NCBI GenBank assembly: GCA_947624235.1
Contig: CANQJK010000011.1
Span: 1-38,499, forward strand
Reading direction: 5' to 3'
Origin: an uncultured Clostridia bacterium
GTDB lineage: Bacteria; Bacillota; Clostridia; Christensenellales; CAG-314
Length of the DNA: 38,499 bases
Under the pieces are notes generated by a model, which was not told where the DNA came from, did not search any database, and saw only the letters and a program-made list of their open reading frames with translations. A program made the translations under genes and the position numbers. Of this stretch, positions 1-9,658 are shown piece after piece; position 1 is the stretch's first letter; each line of letters opens with the position of its first letter.

Positions 1-1468
1 TTTAAGCGTCAATTGCGCGTTGTCCACCGAGTAGTTGGTCAGCTTGGTGCCTTCTCCCGCAACAGGCTTTGCAGTCAAGTCTACGGAGCCGACGTTTTTC
101 AATGTTCCCGCAATAGTAAGCGTTACGCTTTCGCCATCGACAACGCCCTCTACCGACCAATATTGCTTGTCACTGCTTGCATGTTGCTCTTTGGTGTTGA
201 ACACAACGCTTTGCTTTTGCAATGTGACGGTCAACTTTTTGGCGGTGATGGTCACTGTTCTGTTGAGCACGAGAGATTTGTAGCTACCCATTGTAACGGT
301 TATTGTTACGTTGTAGTTGCCTGCGTCTTTCGGTTCGCCCTCAATTGCGCTGTCGCCTTGCTTATACACATAGGTTGCTTTGGCGCCGTCGGGCAAACCC
401 TGCGCGGTCACGGGGTGTGTTTTGCCGTCGTAATCTACCGTCACGTCGGCTACGGTCACATCCTTAAACACTGCTTCTGTTATTGTGTAGGTACCCTTTG
501 CCGATACGTCGATGTTGTAATTTTTGGTAAGTTCCGTTTCGCCGAGCGTAACAACGATGTCGAATGTTTTGCCTGCCTCCGCTTCGGATACGTTTTCATC
601 GTTTGCCAACTTGACAGTCAACACCGATTTGAGAGTATTCAGATCATCGCCGTACATCGTGCCGTCAATTCTGTAACTGAGTTGCACCTGCGCTTCTCCT
701 TGGGGAGACTCCGCATTGTTGGGCGTAACTTTAACTTGCGCTTTGCCGATTTCAAAACTCTGTTCAACGCTTCCGCTGAAATTGCCTTTGAATTGCACTG
801 TGAATTTGACTGTGCCCGCGTTGGTGCGGTCGGAATTGCCGTACTCTATCGTGTAGTCGTTTGCCGTCAACGTAAAGCCTGTCAATGTGACGGTCACTTG
901 TACGCTTTGCGCTTGCGCGTTGTAGGTGTAGCTTCCGTTGACTTTCACTTGCGCTTGGCTTGCGTCCTTTGCGGTGATTGTAAACGTAAATTCCTTTGTT
1001 CCAGTGTAGTTGCCCTTGCCCTTGACGGTGACAGTGCCCTTTTCTGCAACAGCCGTGTTTGTGCCGTACACCACGTCAAAGTCGTCCTTGGTGAGGTCAA
1101 CTTCACTGAACTTGACGGTAACAGTGGGCTGTATCGCCTTGCCCGTGTAGGTGTAGCTACCATTCACTCCGCCAAACGTGAGGTCGGCAATATCCTTTTG
1201 CTCCACGGTGAAACCGTTTTTAAGCGTCAATTGCGCGTTGTCCACCGAGTAGTTGGTCAGCTTGGTGCCTTCTCCCGCAACAGGCGTTGCAGTCAAGTCT
1301 ACGGAGCCGACGTTTGTCAACGTTCCCGCAATAGTAAGCGTTACGCTTTCGCCATCGACGACGCCCTCTACCGACCAATATTGCTTGTCACTGCTTGCAT
1401 GTTGCTCTTTGGTGTTGAACACAACGCTTTGCTTTTGCAATGTGACGGTCAGCTTTTTAGCGGTGATG
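1..1468 (-). repeat. Long-period direct repeat (1,218 bp) inside the surface-protein gene
   Basis: Bases 1-250 and 1219-1468 are nearly identical (about seven mismatches by eye). The offset of 1,218 bp is a multiple of three, so the reading frame is preserved. The repeated protein segment runs from TVTLQKQSVVFNTK to NAQLTLK. The copy at 1-250 is cut by the window edge, so the repeat may continue further. It separates four intervening MBG-like modules that are more diverged from each other. Confidence 0.9.
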
Positions 1469-4400
1469 TTAAACTCCAATTGCTTTTCGCCGTTGTAGTT
1501 GCCGTTGCCCTTGATGGTCACGGTGCCTGTGCCCTTGTCGAGGTTTTCGCCGTACTCAACGGTGTAGTCCGTTGTCATGGTGAGTAACTTGTTGTTTACG
1601 GTTACCGACGTCACAGAAGGTTGAATTTGGTCTCCCGTGTATTCCTTGTCGCCTTCCTTCCAGTTCACTGTTGCGTCGCTTACGGAACGAGGAACGATAC
1701 GGAACGTCTTGGTGACTGTTCCTGCAAAGTTGGTGCCCGTGCCCGTCACGGTGATAGTCACTTCGCCCACGTTTGTGTGATCGTCGCTGTACTTGACATC
1801 GTAGTCCGTGTGTTCTGCAAGCTTCACGCCGTTGTAGGTAACCACAACTTGCTTGGTGATAGCGTCGCCCGTGTACGTCACTTCGTCCGTGTTCACTTGC
1901 ACGTCACCGTCTTTCAATGTCGCCTTGCCGACATGGATCGTACTTTCATATGACTTGCTCACATTGTCGCCACTCAGTTCGCCGTCGGCGCTCAACATCC
2001 AGAAACCGCGTTCAAACGTGACCGTTATCGTGTATCCCGAAGTGTTGTAATCTTTGAACGGTGTATATTGCAGTGACGCAACTCCCAGTTCGAACAGATC
2101 GTATCCGCTACCGAACAATGCGTTGATAACGTCTTTTATCTGTTGTTCCTCAATAGTTTTGCCTGTGTAGGTTATCTGTCCCCAATTTTCGGGAGCAAGT
2201 ACCAATTGATATTCTTCGGTATGTTCGCAACCTGCAACTTGACATTGCAAAGTCAACGTGATGTGTTTGTTTTCGTCATCGAGAGTTTGTTGGTCGCCCA
2301 CGATATAGTTGAGGTCGAGTATGTGATCTTCGTGCTCCAACATCCAACTGCCGTGAAGTTTTTGACCAAAAGTCAATTGTGCCGTTGTGGCGCCTGCGCT
2401 ACTGCCGTAGTTTAGTTTGCCGAGGTCGCCCGACAAAGTCCACTCGTCGCCCGAGGTCGCTTTGTAGGTTTTGCCTGCTTCCAACTTAACAAGCGTACCC
2501 TTGCTCAAACCTTGCTCCACATTGCTTTGTACGACGTGCGTTCTGTCAAACACATATGCGTTCAAAGTTGTTTCGAAATAGTTGTTGTTTTGCGCGCCGT
2601 CCTTGATCGTGTAGTTGAGCACAACGCCTTTTTCTATAACGATCTTACCTGTGTTGCTTGTCGATTGAACAACGCCCACAAAAATTATATGTTTATCTTC
2701 GTTGCCGACAACGGTGCTCTTTTCGCTCTTTACTACCAAATTGCCGTTGACGATAAGGTTTCCTTCGGTGGACAATCCCGCCTCTTGCAGTTTTTCGGCA
2801 GAAGGATAACTCTTGTTTGCCAAACTACCCGCAACAAGTCCCGGGAATACCCACAGATCTTCCTTCAATGTGAGGGTTGCTCCTTCGTCTACCGTAACCG
2901 TTGCACCGGGCATTATCATAAATTCGGTAACCGTTTCGTATTCGGCGTCCTGTCCGCCCAAAACAACGTCAAAGTTGTAGGGTATCGAGAACTGGAAGCC
3001 CTTGGTAGGCACCGTCACGCCCATAGCGGAGAAGGTCATATAACTGAAAGTCGCTCCGCCCGTAAACACCATCTTGGTGCGACCGATCAATTCGGTATTG
3101 TTGGTGAAAGATTTTTCCACCACCGTTGCAGGATTGTAGGTGATCCTGACGCTTGCGTCCTTGTGCAACATCACGAATGTGTCGTTGCCTCTGCCGTCGC
3201 CGTCCATGTCGCTGATGAAAGGTTGGTCGAGAGTCGCCATCATTCCCAATGCAAACAGGCTTGCATGACCTACGAGTTGTCCGCCGTAGTTGACTGTGAT
3301 GGGGCTTTCGATATTGATCATGGCGTAACGCTTAAAGGGAGTAAGTCCGTCCATGAAAACGCTTAACGTTGCGCTACCGCCGGGGTAGTCCAAAATGAGG
3401 AAAGGCTCGTACAGCTTACCGCCGTTATTGACGGTTATTTCGCCCTCTCCCGTTACTCTTCCGTAGACGTCAAACACACCGCCCTGCTCCACAACGATCG
3501 TTCCGTTGTTGACAAGGTGAGAATACGCGCCCGATGTGTGAGCCTGCGCGCTTTGGCTGGGATAATGCAATATACCGCCGACAAACAGACTGCCCCTTAT
3601 CGTCAACGTCGCCTCGTCGGCTATCGTCATCGTAAAGTACTTGAATTTTGCTTCTAATTCGGGAGTTGCCCAAGCAATGTGATCGGTGGTTTCCACTCCG
3701 TCCACCTTGGGAATACCCGAACCGTAATACTCGCCTTTTACCGAATATGGAAGTATAACGGAAATGCCGACGGGTATCTCCAACGAAGAAGATACTTCGT
3801 AATTGTTGATAACAATAACAATTTCATCTCCGCTTTGAGCTTTGCTCAACGCACTGTCCTCAGTGTAGGCAAAATGTTCATAAAATTTGCCCTTGATACG
3901 CGCTTCGTAGTCGCCTACCGAACCGATATACGCAATGACGTCGGTTGTGGACTCGACAATATCTACATCCAACGTTTGATCCGCGTAGAACTCGCCGTTT
4001 ATGCTCCAACCGAAGAACACTTGTCCGTCGGGCACGTTAGCTTCGATGTGCAAAGTTTCGCCGATATTTATGCTTTCGTACGTTACCTTGTCGGCGCTCT
4101 TTTCGTTACTTTGTTCGCCGATGTTGGAAGTGACCGTTCCGCCACCGTTGCCCTTTGTTACCAAATCAACGGTAACGGAGCCTATACCCGTGTAGTAATT
4201 GAAATCTCTTACCGTAAGGTAGCAAGGCGTTGTACCGCCACCTCCGCCCACCAAACCTCCGAGCAAGCTCGACATCGGGTTTTTAGCAAACAAAAATCCG
4301 ATAGAAATGTTTTCGGTATTTTCGGAAATTTTTATCTTGGCTCTATACCAACCGCCACCTACGCTCATGACCTCTGCGCTGGTGCCGATCAAATTGCCGT

Positions 4401-6984
4401 CCATAGTCCAGGCATAACGTTTAAGCGCGGGATTTGTCGGGTTAAATTCACCTTCCAAGGCGTTTTCCATATCGTTGATGTCGGTGCTGTCAAATACTCC
4501 CGTTTTGACAAACAGTTGTGCCAATCTTTTACCGCCTTGTCCCGATTCGCTCATATCCATGTTGAAGTACTCGCCCGCCATTTGGAACTCGAACGTTATC
4601 ATGCCCGCGCCCTTGTTTGTGTTGGCAAATTGAAGTACCGCACCGCCTGCCATGAAATCTTCGTCGGCAAAGGCTTTGGAGCCGTCAAATTTGTATGCGC
4701 GGTTTTCACTTGTGGAGCTTGCGGGCCAAAACTCGAAGTTTATTCCTTCGGGAACTTCCTGCGTAGACTCGCTCACCGTCAAATGGTCGCTACCTTTGTG
4801 AATGATATCTTGCAGACTTCCGCCCTCGATTGTTTCGCAAACTTTGAAAGTAAATACCGCGTCTCCGCTGTAATATCTTTCCGATTGCAGAGAAATCGTT
4901 ACCGTGTGATTGGTTACGTCTGCCATGAGAACGCTGTAATATCCACCCTCGCTTATCAACTTTTGTATAACGCCGTCAACGGTTATTTTGAGTTCGTCCT
5001 CTCTGATACCCGTCGTTTTGACCTTTATCTGCAAAGAGTTTTGTTGACCGAAATTGAAGTTTACCGTATTGTCGGCGCTTTCGACCTGTTCTCTTGTTAA
5101 ATCGGTATTGGAACCCGTCACCATCTTTGTGAAGGAAATTTCAGGCAAAATTGCCTTTTCCTGATAGTTATAGGTCAGCGTAAAATGCTCGTCGTCAAGC
5201 TCAACATCGTAAATGGAATATGAGTCTACGGAAGTGGGCTTGCTGGTAGAATCCGAACATAAAACAACGCGGTCGGAACGCATCATTATCCAAGTTTTTT
5301 GGTTGTTGCCGTAACCGTAGGTGGGTTGCTCCTTTTTGCGATCGCTATCGGAACCTTGAAACCTGTACAAGTTGTTGGTTATGCGTACGTCGTCTCTCGT
5401 GCCGACGTAAACGCCCGTTTGTTGCAACAGATCGATGGAAGAAGTGATACTGCTCTTTGCCCGCACCTCTACCAACGTGTAGTTACCCATGGGCAACTCC
5501 AAGTTGTATGTCACAAGTCCGTTTTCGTCCGGTCCGCTTACCGCCTGCGCAGTCGTATCGAGTTGATCCGCTACGTAAAGGTCTGCCAAATCAGGATTGT
5601 ATTTTAGCGTTATTGTTCCTTTGGTAACGGGATCGTCCGAAATCGCAAAATTACCCACCGAGCACCTGTCCCAGTCATGCAAATTGCGTGCGGTTCTAAT
5701 ATAGAAGTTAAACTCTACCTTGTGATAACCCTGATCGGCGAAGTAGCAAACTACCGATTGAGTAGTGTCGCCCTGAGGAGCGGTAGGTTGGACATAAGTG
5801 GGATCCAGGTCACCCGAAAAGAACTTACTGGTTTGTCCGTCGCAAGTCATAGCCAGGCTCAAACGAGATGAACCAATGTCACTTGTAATAAACCCAATCA
5901 AATCGTAATCAAATTTGAAGTACTTGGCTCCGTAAAACTCTACCGTAATTTTGACTTTATTCTCAGACTTCAACTCGCCATTGACGTCTTGAATTTTGTA
6001 CATCTCCCCTTCTTGTACCCAACCGTTTTGTTGTTCCTTGTTGTCCACATTGACGGACATAACTCCGTCCTTGGCAAAATAGGCGGTCGTTTCGTACTCT
6101 ATCACGCCGTCTTGCGCCAATTCGACAGATTTTCCTTTGAATGTGAACACATTCTTTTCAGCGCTTGTGGGAATAGCCGTTGCATACCTTGCGCCTTTGA
6201 GCGCTTGGTCGTCACGATAAAAGTCGCCGACGCTCCAATATCCGTGCAGATATCCATCCGCAGGCGTAGAAACAAGGTCCAGCTTGTCGGACAACGCCTG
6301 AGTGAAATCAAGCGATTCAGACGCTTGACCGCCGTGCGTTATCTTGTTGCCCGCTTCGGCGTCGCCAAGTCCCTCTACCACTACTGCATTTGCCTTGACA
6401 TGGACTTGTTGTTGAGGCTTTTTGAGTCCCCATACTCTGAAATTGAAGTAATTGTAATCGTAGCCTGCACCAGCATCTCCGCCACTGAACGAGTAGGTTA
6501 TGGTGACCTTATCGCCAATTTCCAAATTTTCCACTTTTTGGGTGGCTTCGGTATTGTTCTTGACGGTACCCGAAGTGAACACGTCCTCAGGCTCCCCCGT
6601 AGAAACAGGCGTTTTGATGACCTTGATTGTACCTTTTGTATTGTCGGAAGAATATCCTTGGCTTCCGAACTTCCACTTAAACTCAACGTCGCCCGCAGAT
6701 GTTATATTCAACACCAATGATACGCTATGTTCGGGATCGCCGTATTTGCCGTGCCAGTTGTACTCGTTTTTCCATACGTTATTTTCCGAGTCGTACTGGA
6801 TGAAATATTCGTCATCCGTTTCGAAATCTACCGTGTAGTCTGCCGTGTTGCCTTCGAGTACGATTTGTTCCTGCGCTACGGCGTCTTTTTCGGGGAACAA
6901 ATAAATTCCCGTTATCACCACCGCAGTGAAGAATATCGCGCACAGAACTACAAGGGAAATTTTCCATAGTCTTGTTTTGCTCAT
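1..6984 (-). CDS. Giant exported repeat-rich surface protein, partial (N-terminal 2,328 residues)
   Basis: The minus frame is open from ATG 6984 to the window edge, so the gene is cut on its C-terminal side. The start has an AGGAGGAAGT site directly upstream. Residues 1-40 form a signal peptide (basic MSKTR, long hydrophobic stretch, likely cut after AVA near 38). About 930-1030 resembles a divergent InlB B-repeat (GGGTVTS ... FFGWSINGEFY). About 1120-1210 has glycine-turn beta-helix-like repeats (NNGTIVVEQGG, GEGEITVNNGG). From about 1660 onward there are tandem Ig-like MBG-type modules of roughly 65-85 residues (YTGDAITKQVVVTYNGV; YDGKTHPV; NAGTVKFTVQFKGNFSG). The last 250 bp in the window nearly duplicate 1219-1468. 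No sortase or S-layer anchor is visible because the C terminus is missing. Function is inferred as adhesin or cell-surface structure; no catalytic domain was seen. Confidence 0.9.
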   Translation of the reverse strand, partial: MSKTRLWKISLVVLCAIFFTAVVITGIYLFPEKDAVAQEQIVLEGNTADYTVDFETDDEYFIQYDSENNVWKNEYNWHGKYGDPEHSVSLVLNITSAGDVEFKWKFGSQGYSSDNTKGTIKVIKTPVSTGEPEDVFTSGTVKNNTEATQKVENLEIGDKVTITYSFSGGDAGAGYDYNYFNFRVWGLKKPQQQVHVKANAVVVEGLGDAEAGNKITHGGQASESLDFTQALSDKLDLVSTPADGYLHGYWSVGDFYRDDQALKGARYATAIPTSAEKNVFTFKGKSVELAQDGVIEYETTAYFAKDGVMSVNVDNKEQQNGWVQEGEMYKIQDVNGELKSENKVKITVEFYGAKYFKFDYDLIGFITSDIGSSRLSLAMTCDGQTSKFFSGDLDPTYVQPTAPQGDTTQSVVCYFADQGYHKVEFNFYIRTARNLHDWDRCSVGNFAISDDPVTKGTITLKYNPDLADLYVADQLDTTAQAVSGPDENGLVTYNLELPMGNYTLVEVRAKSSITSSIDLLQQTGVYVGTRDDVRITNNLYRFQGSDSDRKKEQPTYGYGNNQKTWIMMRSDRVVLCSDSTSKPTSVDSYSIYDVELDDEHFTLTYNYQEKAILPEISFTKMVTGSNTDLTREQVESADNTVNFNFGQQNSLQIKVKTTGIREDELKITVDGVIQKLISEGGYYSVLMADVTNHTVTISLQSERYYSGDAVFTFKVCETIEGGSLQDIIHKGSDHLTVSESTQEVPEGINFEFWPASSTSENRAYKFDGSKAFADEDFMAGGAVLQFANTNKGAGMITFEFQMAGEYFNMDMSESGQGGKRLAQLFVKTGVFDSTDINDMENALEGEFNPTNPALKRYAWTMDGNLIGTSAEVMSVGGGWYRAKIKISENTENISIGFLFAKNPMSSLLGGLVGGGGGTTPCYLTVRDFNYYTGIGSVTVDLVTKGNGGGTVTSNIGEQSNEKSADKVTYESINIGETLHIEANVPDGQVFFGWSINGEFYADQTLDVDIVESTTDVIAYIGSVGDYEARIKGKFYEHFAYTEDSALSKAQSGDEIVIVINNYEVSSSLEIPVGISVILPYSVKGEYYGSGIPKVDGVETTDHIAWATPELEAKFKYFTMTIADEATLTIRGSLFVGGILHYPSQSAQAHTSGAYSHLVNNGTIVVEQGGVFDVYGRVTGEGEITVNNGGKLYEPFLILDYPGGSATLSVFMDGLTPFKRYAMINIESPITVNYGGQLVGHASLFALGMMATLDQPFISDMDGDGRGNDTFVMLHKDASVRITYNPATVVEKSFTNNTELIGRTKMVFTGGATFSYMTFSAMGVTVPTKGFQFSIPYNFDVVLGGQDAEYETVTEFMIMPGATVTVDEGATLTLKEDLWVFPGLVAGSLANKSYPSAEKLQEAGLSTEGNLIVNGNLVVKSEKSTVVGNEDKHIIFVGVVQSTSNTGKIVIEKGVVLNYTIKDGAQNNNYFETTLNAYVFDRTHVVQSNVEQGLSKGTLVKLEAGKTYKATSGDEWTLSGDLGKLNYGSSAGATTAQLTFGQKLHGSWMLEHEDHILDLNYIVGDQQTLDDENKHITLTLQCQVAGCEHTEEYQLVLAPENWGQITYTGKTIEEQQIKDVINALFGSGYDLFELGVASLQYTPFKDYNTSGYTITVTFERGFWMLSADGELSGDNVSKSYESTIHVGKATLKDGDVQVNTDEVTYTGDAITKQVVVTYNGVKLAEHTDYDVKYSDDHTNVGEVTITVTGTGTNFAGTVTKTFRIVPRSVSDATVNWKEGDKEYTGDQIQPSVTSVTVNNKLLTMTTDYTVEYGENLDKGTGTVTIKGNGNYNGEKQLEFNITAKKLTVTLQKQSVVFNTKEQHASSDKQYWSVEGVVDGESVTLTIAGTLTNVGSVDLTATPVAGEGTKLTNYSVDNAQLTLKNGFTVEQKDIADLTFGGVNGSYTYTGKAIQPTVTVKFSEVDLTKDDFDVVYGTNTAVAEKGTVTVKGKGNYTGTKEFTFTITAKDASQAQVKVNGSYTYNAQAQSVQVTVTLTGFTLTANDYTIEYGNSDRTNAGTVKFTVQFKGNFSGSVEQSFEIGKAQVKVTPNNAESPQGEAQVQLSYRIDGTMYGDDLNTLKSVLTVKLANDENVSEAEAGKTFDIVVTLGETELTKNYNIDVSAKGTYTITEAVFKDVTVADVTVDYDGKTHPVTAQGLPDGAKATYVYKQGDSAIEGEPKDAGNYNVTITVTMGSYKSLVLNRTVTITAKKLTVTLQKQSVVFNTKEQHASSDKQYWSVEGVVDGESVTLTIAGTLKNVGSVDLTAKPVAGEGTKLTNYSVDNAQLTLK

Positions 6985-7091
6985 ACTTCCTCCTGAAATC
7001 CTCAAATATTAGCATTTGAAATTTTTTTATATTTAATCAAGTCAAAACGATTTTGCGCCAAAAAAGCACAAGTTTTGGCATTGTTATCTAA

Positions 7092-7120
7092 ATGATAGTA
7101 CTTTCAGAAAACCTTGTCAA
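7092..7120 (-). promoter_or_regulatory. Predicted sigma-70-type promoter of the surface-protein gene
   Basis: On the minus strand, TTGACA (7120-7115) and TATCAT (7097-7092) are separated by 17 bases. The predicted RNA start near 7085 gives a leader of about 100 bases, A/T-rich, ending in the AGGAGG site. The remaining gap up to 7369 has no gene I can support; it holds a run of ten C at 7238-7247. Confidence 0.7.
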
Positions 7121-7369
7121 TTGTTTAAGTTTATTTTAAGCACGATTTTTTGGAAAAATTCTTTGTTTTTTGTGCGTTTTGCGTCGTTATGCTATGCCTT
7201 TGTTATGCTTGTGTTGCCAATACGTTACATTTAGGCGCCCCCCCCCCGTTTGCTGAAACGAACCTGAAAGAATTTGCCCAACAGCATTTCAGTTTTGGCT
7301 TAAAACGCCCTTTGCGCCCCGCTCCGCCATACCGCAAGCGCGCAAAACTCCCCCTGCCCCGCCAAAAGC

Positions 7370-7398
7370 TTGACGGAGCAAAGGTTATCTTGTAAAAT
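7370..7398 (+). promoter_or_regulatory. Predicted promoter of the cyclodeaminase-like gene
   Basis: TTGACG (7370-7375) and TAAAAT (7393-7398) lie 17 bases apart. The predicted RNA start is about 12 bases before the ATG at 7417, leaving just room for the AGGTGA ribosome binding site. Confidence 0.6.
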
Positions 7399-7416
7399 AA
7401 ATTGACAGGTGACAAT

Positions 7417-8010
7417 ATGTTTGAAGAACTTTCGCTAAAACAATACAACGATCAACTTGCAAGCAACGCCCCAACGCCGGGTGGCGGAAGCGCGCTTGCC
7501 CAAGCGGGAGCAATGGCGTGCAGTCTTGCGCAGATGTCGGCAAACGTGACGCTTGCCAACAAGGACTTGGACGAGCAACTGCGCGAGCATTTGACAAACA
7601 AATCCAACACGATAGCGCATGCGCAAAAGGCGCTGTACAAACTTTCGGACGAGGACGCCTGCGCATACCAACGGGTAGTAAGCGCGCGCCGATTGCCCAA
7701 GGACACCGAAGCCCAAGCAAGTGAACGACAGCGCCAACTGCAAAAAGCGTACCACAGCGCCACCACCGTCCCATTGGACGTGATGCGCCTTTGCCGAGAG
7801 TTGATACGCATTTGCACAAGAGAAATTTTGCCCTACACAAGCAAGTATGTGCGGAGCGATTGCGAAATAGCCGTTGCGTTGTTGCGAACGGTTGCGCAAA
7901 ACAGCATGCTGAACGTGCAAGCCAACGCAACTTGCATTTGCAACGCCGAATTGCGCGCCAACATCGAAAAGCAAGGCAAGGACATTTTGAACGAAATTGC
8001 CACATTATAA
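7417..8010 (+). CDS. Formiminotetrahydrofolate cyclodeaminase-like protein (FTCD_C family)
   Basis: This 197-residue protein carries the family signature near its N terminus (PTPGGGSALAQAGAMACS, about residues 19-36) followed by helical sequence, as in the all-alpha FTCD_C/FchA fold. FchA-type enzymes convert 5-formimino-THF to 5,10-methenyl-THF and ammonia; some relatives are uncharacterised, so the reaction is a family inference. The length of about 200 residues is that of a stand-alone cyclodeaminase, with no formiminotransferase domain. I chose ATG 7417 over an upstream TTG at 7402 because AGGTGA sits five bases before it. No histidine- or purine-degradation genes lie beside it, but folA and thyA are nearby on the other strand. 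The gene is transcribed alone and ends at a strong terminator. Confidence 0.85.
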   Translation: MFEELSLKQYNDQLASNAPTPGGGSALAQAGAMACSLAQMSANVTLANKDLDEQLREHLTNKSNTIAHAQKALYKLSDEDACAYQRVVSARRLPKDTEAQASERQRQLQKAYHSATTVPLDVMRLCRELIRICTREILPYTSKYVRSDCEIAVALLRTVAQNSMLNVQANATCICNAELRANIEKQGKDILNEIATL

Positions 8011-8029
8011 AATAAATCTCGATAACAAA

Positions 8030-8060
8030 GCCCCCTATCCGACCAAAACGGGTAGGGGGC
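8030..8060. terminator. Bidirectional terminator between convergent genes
   Basis: A 12-bp stem (8030-8041 with 8049-8060, one G-T pair) with a 7-base loop lies between the cyclodeaminase-like gene and the MATE gene. T-rich sequence follows on both strands (TGTTTTGT on plus; TTTGTTATC on minus). Confidence 0.85.
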
Positions 8061-8091
8061 ATGTTTTGTCGCGCAAACGCGATCGCGCAAA

Positions 8092-9615
8092 TCAGTTTTG
8101 ACTGTGCACTTTGTGTTCGGCATATTGGTTGGCTTTGTAGCGAAATTGCTTGCGATAGTCGTGCACGGCAAAGGGTGTGTACACAATGAGCGAAAGTACC
8201 TCTGCAACGGGATAGCAAAACCAAATGCCCGATTGTTGCCACAGGTAGTTGAACAGCAACGCCGACGGAATGAGGAACAACAACTGTCGCGAAAGGCTCA
8301 TTAGCAGGCTGGACACGGAGCAGTTGATAGATTGCAACATATTGATGATGAGTATGCTGAACGCCGCGGGAATGAAGGCAATGCTGATAGCGCGAAAAGC
8401 GTAGGCTCCTTCCCTTACAAATACGTTGTTCAATTCGTCCAACATTTCCTGCGTTTGTCCGTCCGAAAGGGCGTTGCTTTTGAATATGGACATCAACAGG
8501 TCGGGGCACGCCTGAAACAGCAACGTCCCCACCGCCATGACGCCCAGCGCAATGTACAGCCCCAATTTGAAGGTGTCGTTGAACCGCTTTTTTTGATTGG
8601 CGCCGTAGTTGTAGCTCATTATGGGCATTGCACCCTGCATAAGCCCGAAAACGGGCATAAATATGAAGGACTGCACCTTGAAGTACGCCGACAAAATGGA
8701 AATGCCGTTTGTGTAGTTGCGCAAAATGGAGTTGAGCACTATCGTCACAACAGAGTTCATTGCGTTCATGATAAACGCAGGCAAACCTATCTTGAAAATG
8801 TGAAAAAAGTACTTCTTTTGAGGGCGAAAACCCTTCAAAGATATGGAAACATCCTGCTTGCGCGCAAAAAACGCTACGATATCTATTGCGGCGGCCACCC
8901 ACTGACCGATGACCGTTGCGAGGATCGCGCCCAAAACGCCCCACTTGAAGCCCACAATGAACAGCGCGTCCAACGCTATGTTGGTGACGGCGCCCACAAG
9001 TTGCGTTATCATGGGGATCTTCATGTTGCCAGTTGCTTGAAGCATTCGCGCGCAGGTAATATCCATTATCACGCCGACGCTTCCCGCCATGTAAATTTCC
9101 AAATAGAGCGCGCCTTGCTCGATAACATAGTTTATGTCGGACGCGTTTTGCTCGTTGACAAACAGGCGCATAAAGGGCTTGGACACGACAAACGCCAATG
9201 CTACCATTACCAACCAACTTGCAATTGCCATTATCACAGCCGTTTTGGCGCATTTGTCGGCATGTTTGCGGTTGTCCTCGCCCAATTTGCGCGCTATATA
9301 GGCGTTTGCGCCGACGCCTATACCTATGCCGATGGCGACAACTATCATCGTCATGGGCATGACGATACTGACGGCGTTGAAACTGTCCTTGCCGACGTTG
9401 GATCCGACGTAACCTATCGGTTTGTAGGTGATGCCCGTGAGGAACAGCGAGTCTACAATGTTGTAGAGGGACTGCACCAACATGGATATGATGGCGGGCA
9501 GACTCATGCTGATAAGCAATTTGCCTATTTTGGTGTTGCGCATTTTGTCCGATTGCAATTGCGCTACGGACGCTTCGTCCTGTTGTTGTTGAGTATTGTT
9601 ATTTAATTCTTCCAT
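8092..9615 (-). CDS. MATE family multidrug/cation efflux transporter
   Basis: The 507-residue protein has the length and about 12 hydrophobic segments expected of MATE exporters, which use Na+ or H+ gradients to expel cationic compounds across the cytoplasmic membrane. It begins with a soluble Gln/Asn-rich tail of about 30 residues, then a conserved first helix (LLISMSLPAIISMLVQSLYNIVDS) and a typical second-half segment (PVFGLMQGAMPIMSYNYGA). I chose ATG 9615 (MEELNNN); the ribosome binding site there is weak, and a further upstream start would have to begin inside the predicted promoter. The gene has its own promoter and a hairpin at the predicted RNA 5' end. Substrate cannot be told from sequence. 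Confidence 0.9.
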   Translation of the reverse strand: MEELNNNTQQQQDEASVAQLQSDKMRNTKIGKLLISMSLPAIISMLVQSLYNIVDSLFLTGITYKPIGYVGSNVGKDSFNAVSIVMPMTMIVVAIGIGIGVGANAYIARKLGEDNRKHADKCAKTAVIMAIASWLVMVALAFVVSKPFMRLFVNEQNASDINYVIEQGALYLEIYMAGSVGVIMDITCARMLQATGNMKIPMITQLVGAVTNIALDALFIVGFKWGVLGAILATVIGQWVAAAIDIVAFFARKQDVSISLKGFRPQKKYFFHIFKIGLPAFIMNAMNSVVTIVLNSILRNYTNGISILSAYFKVQSFIFMPVFGLMQGAMPIMSYNYGANQKKRFNDTFKLGLYIALGVMAVGTLLFQACPDLLMSIFKSNALSDGQTQEMLDELNNVFVREGAYAFRAISIAFIPAAFSILIINMLQSINCSVSSLLMSLSRQLLFLIPSALLFNYLWQQSGIWFCYPVAEVLSLIVYTPFAVHDYRKQFRYKANQYAEHKVHSQN

Positions 9616-9630
9616 AATATCTACAAATAA

Positions 9631-9654
9631 ACGGTTGCCGAACACGACAACCGT
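9631..9654 (-). promoter_or_regulatory. 5'-leader hairpin of the MATE gene
   Basis: On the minus strand ACGGTTGTCG and CGGCAACCGT form a near-perfect 10-bp stem around a TGTT loop, followed by TTTATTT and the ATG 15 bases later. It starts essentially at the predicted transcription start, so it could act as an RNA 5'-end stabiliser or an attenuator. This is inference from position and base pairing. Confidence 0.55.
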
Positions 9655-9658
9655 ATGT

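Noticed and set aside
13-1587. Long plus-strand open frame (524 residues) opposite the surface-protein gene
   Set aside because: It is antisense to a continuous minus-strand frame with signal peptide and recognisable repeats. Its Cys/Val-rich translation shows no domain, and its apparent repeats are the mirror of the coding repeats.
7150-7395. 81-residue plus-strand frame with a signal-peptide-like start
   Set aside because: It starts at TTG without a ribosome binding site, runs through the C10 tract and shows no domain; the region overlaps the promoter of the cyclodeaminase-like gene.
7385-9253. 622-residue minus-strand frame across the cyclodeaminase-like and MATE genes
   Set aside because: It runs antisense through one well-supported gene and out of frame through another, and it crosses a strong terminator. 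Composition (Arg/Cys/His-rich) is typical of a shadow frame.
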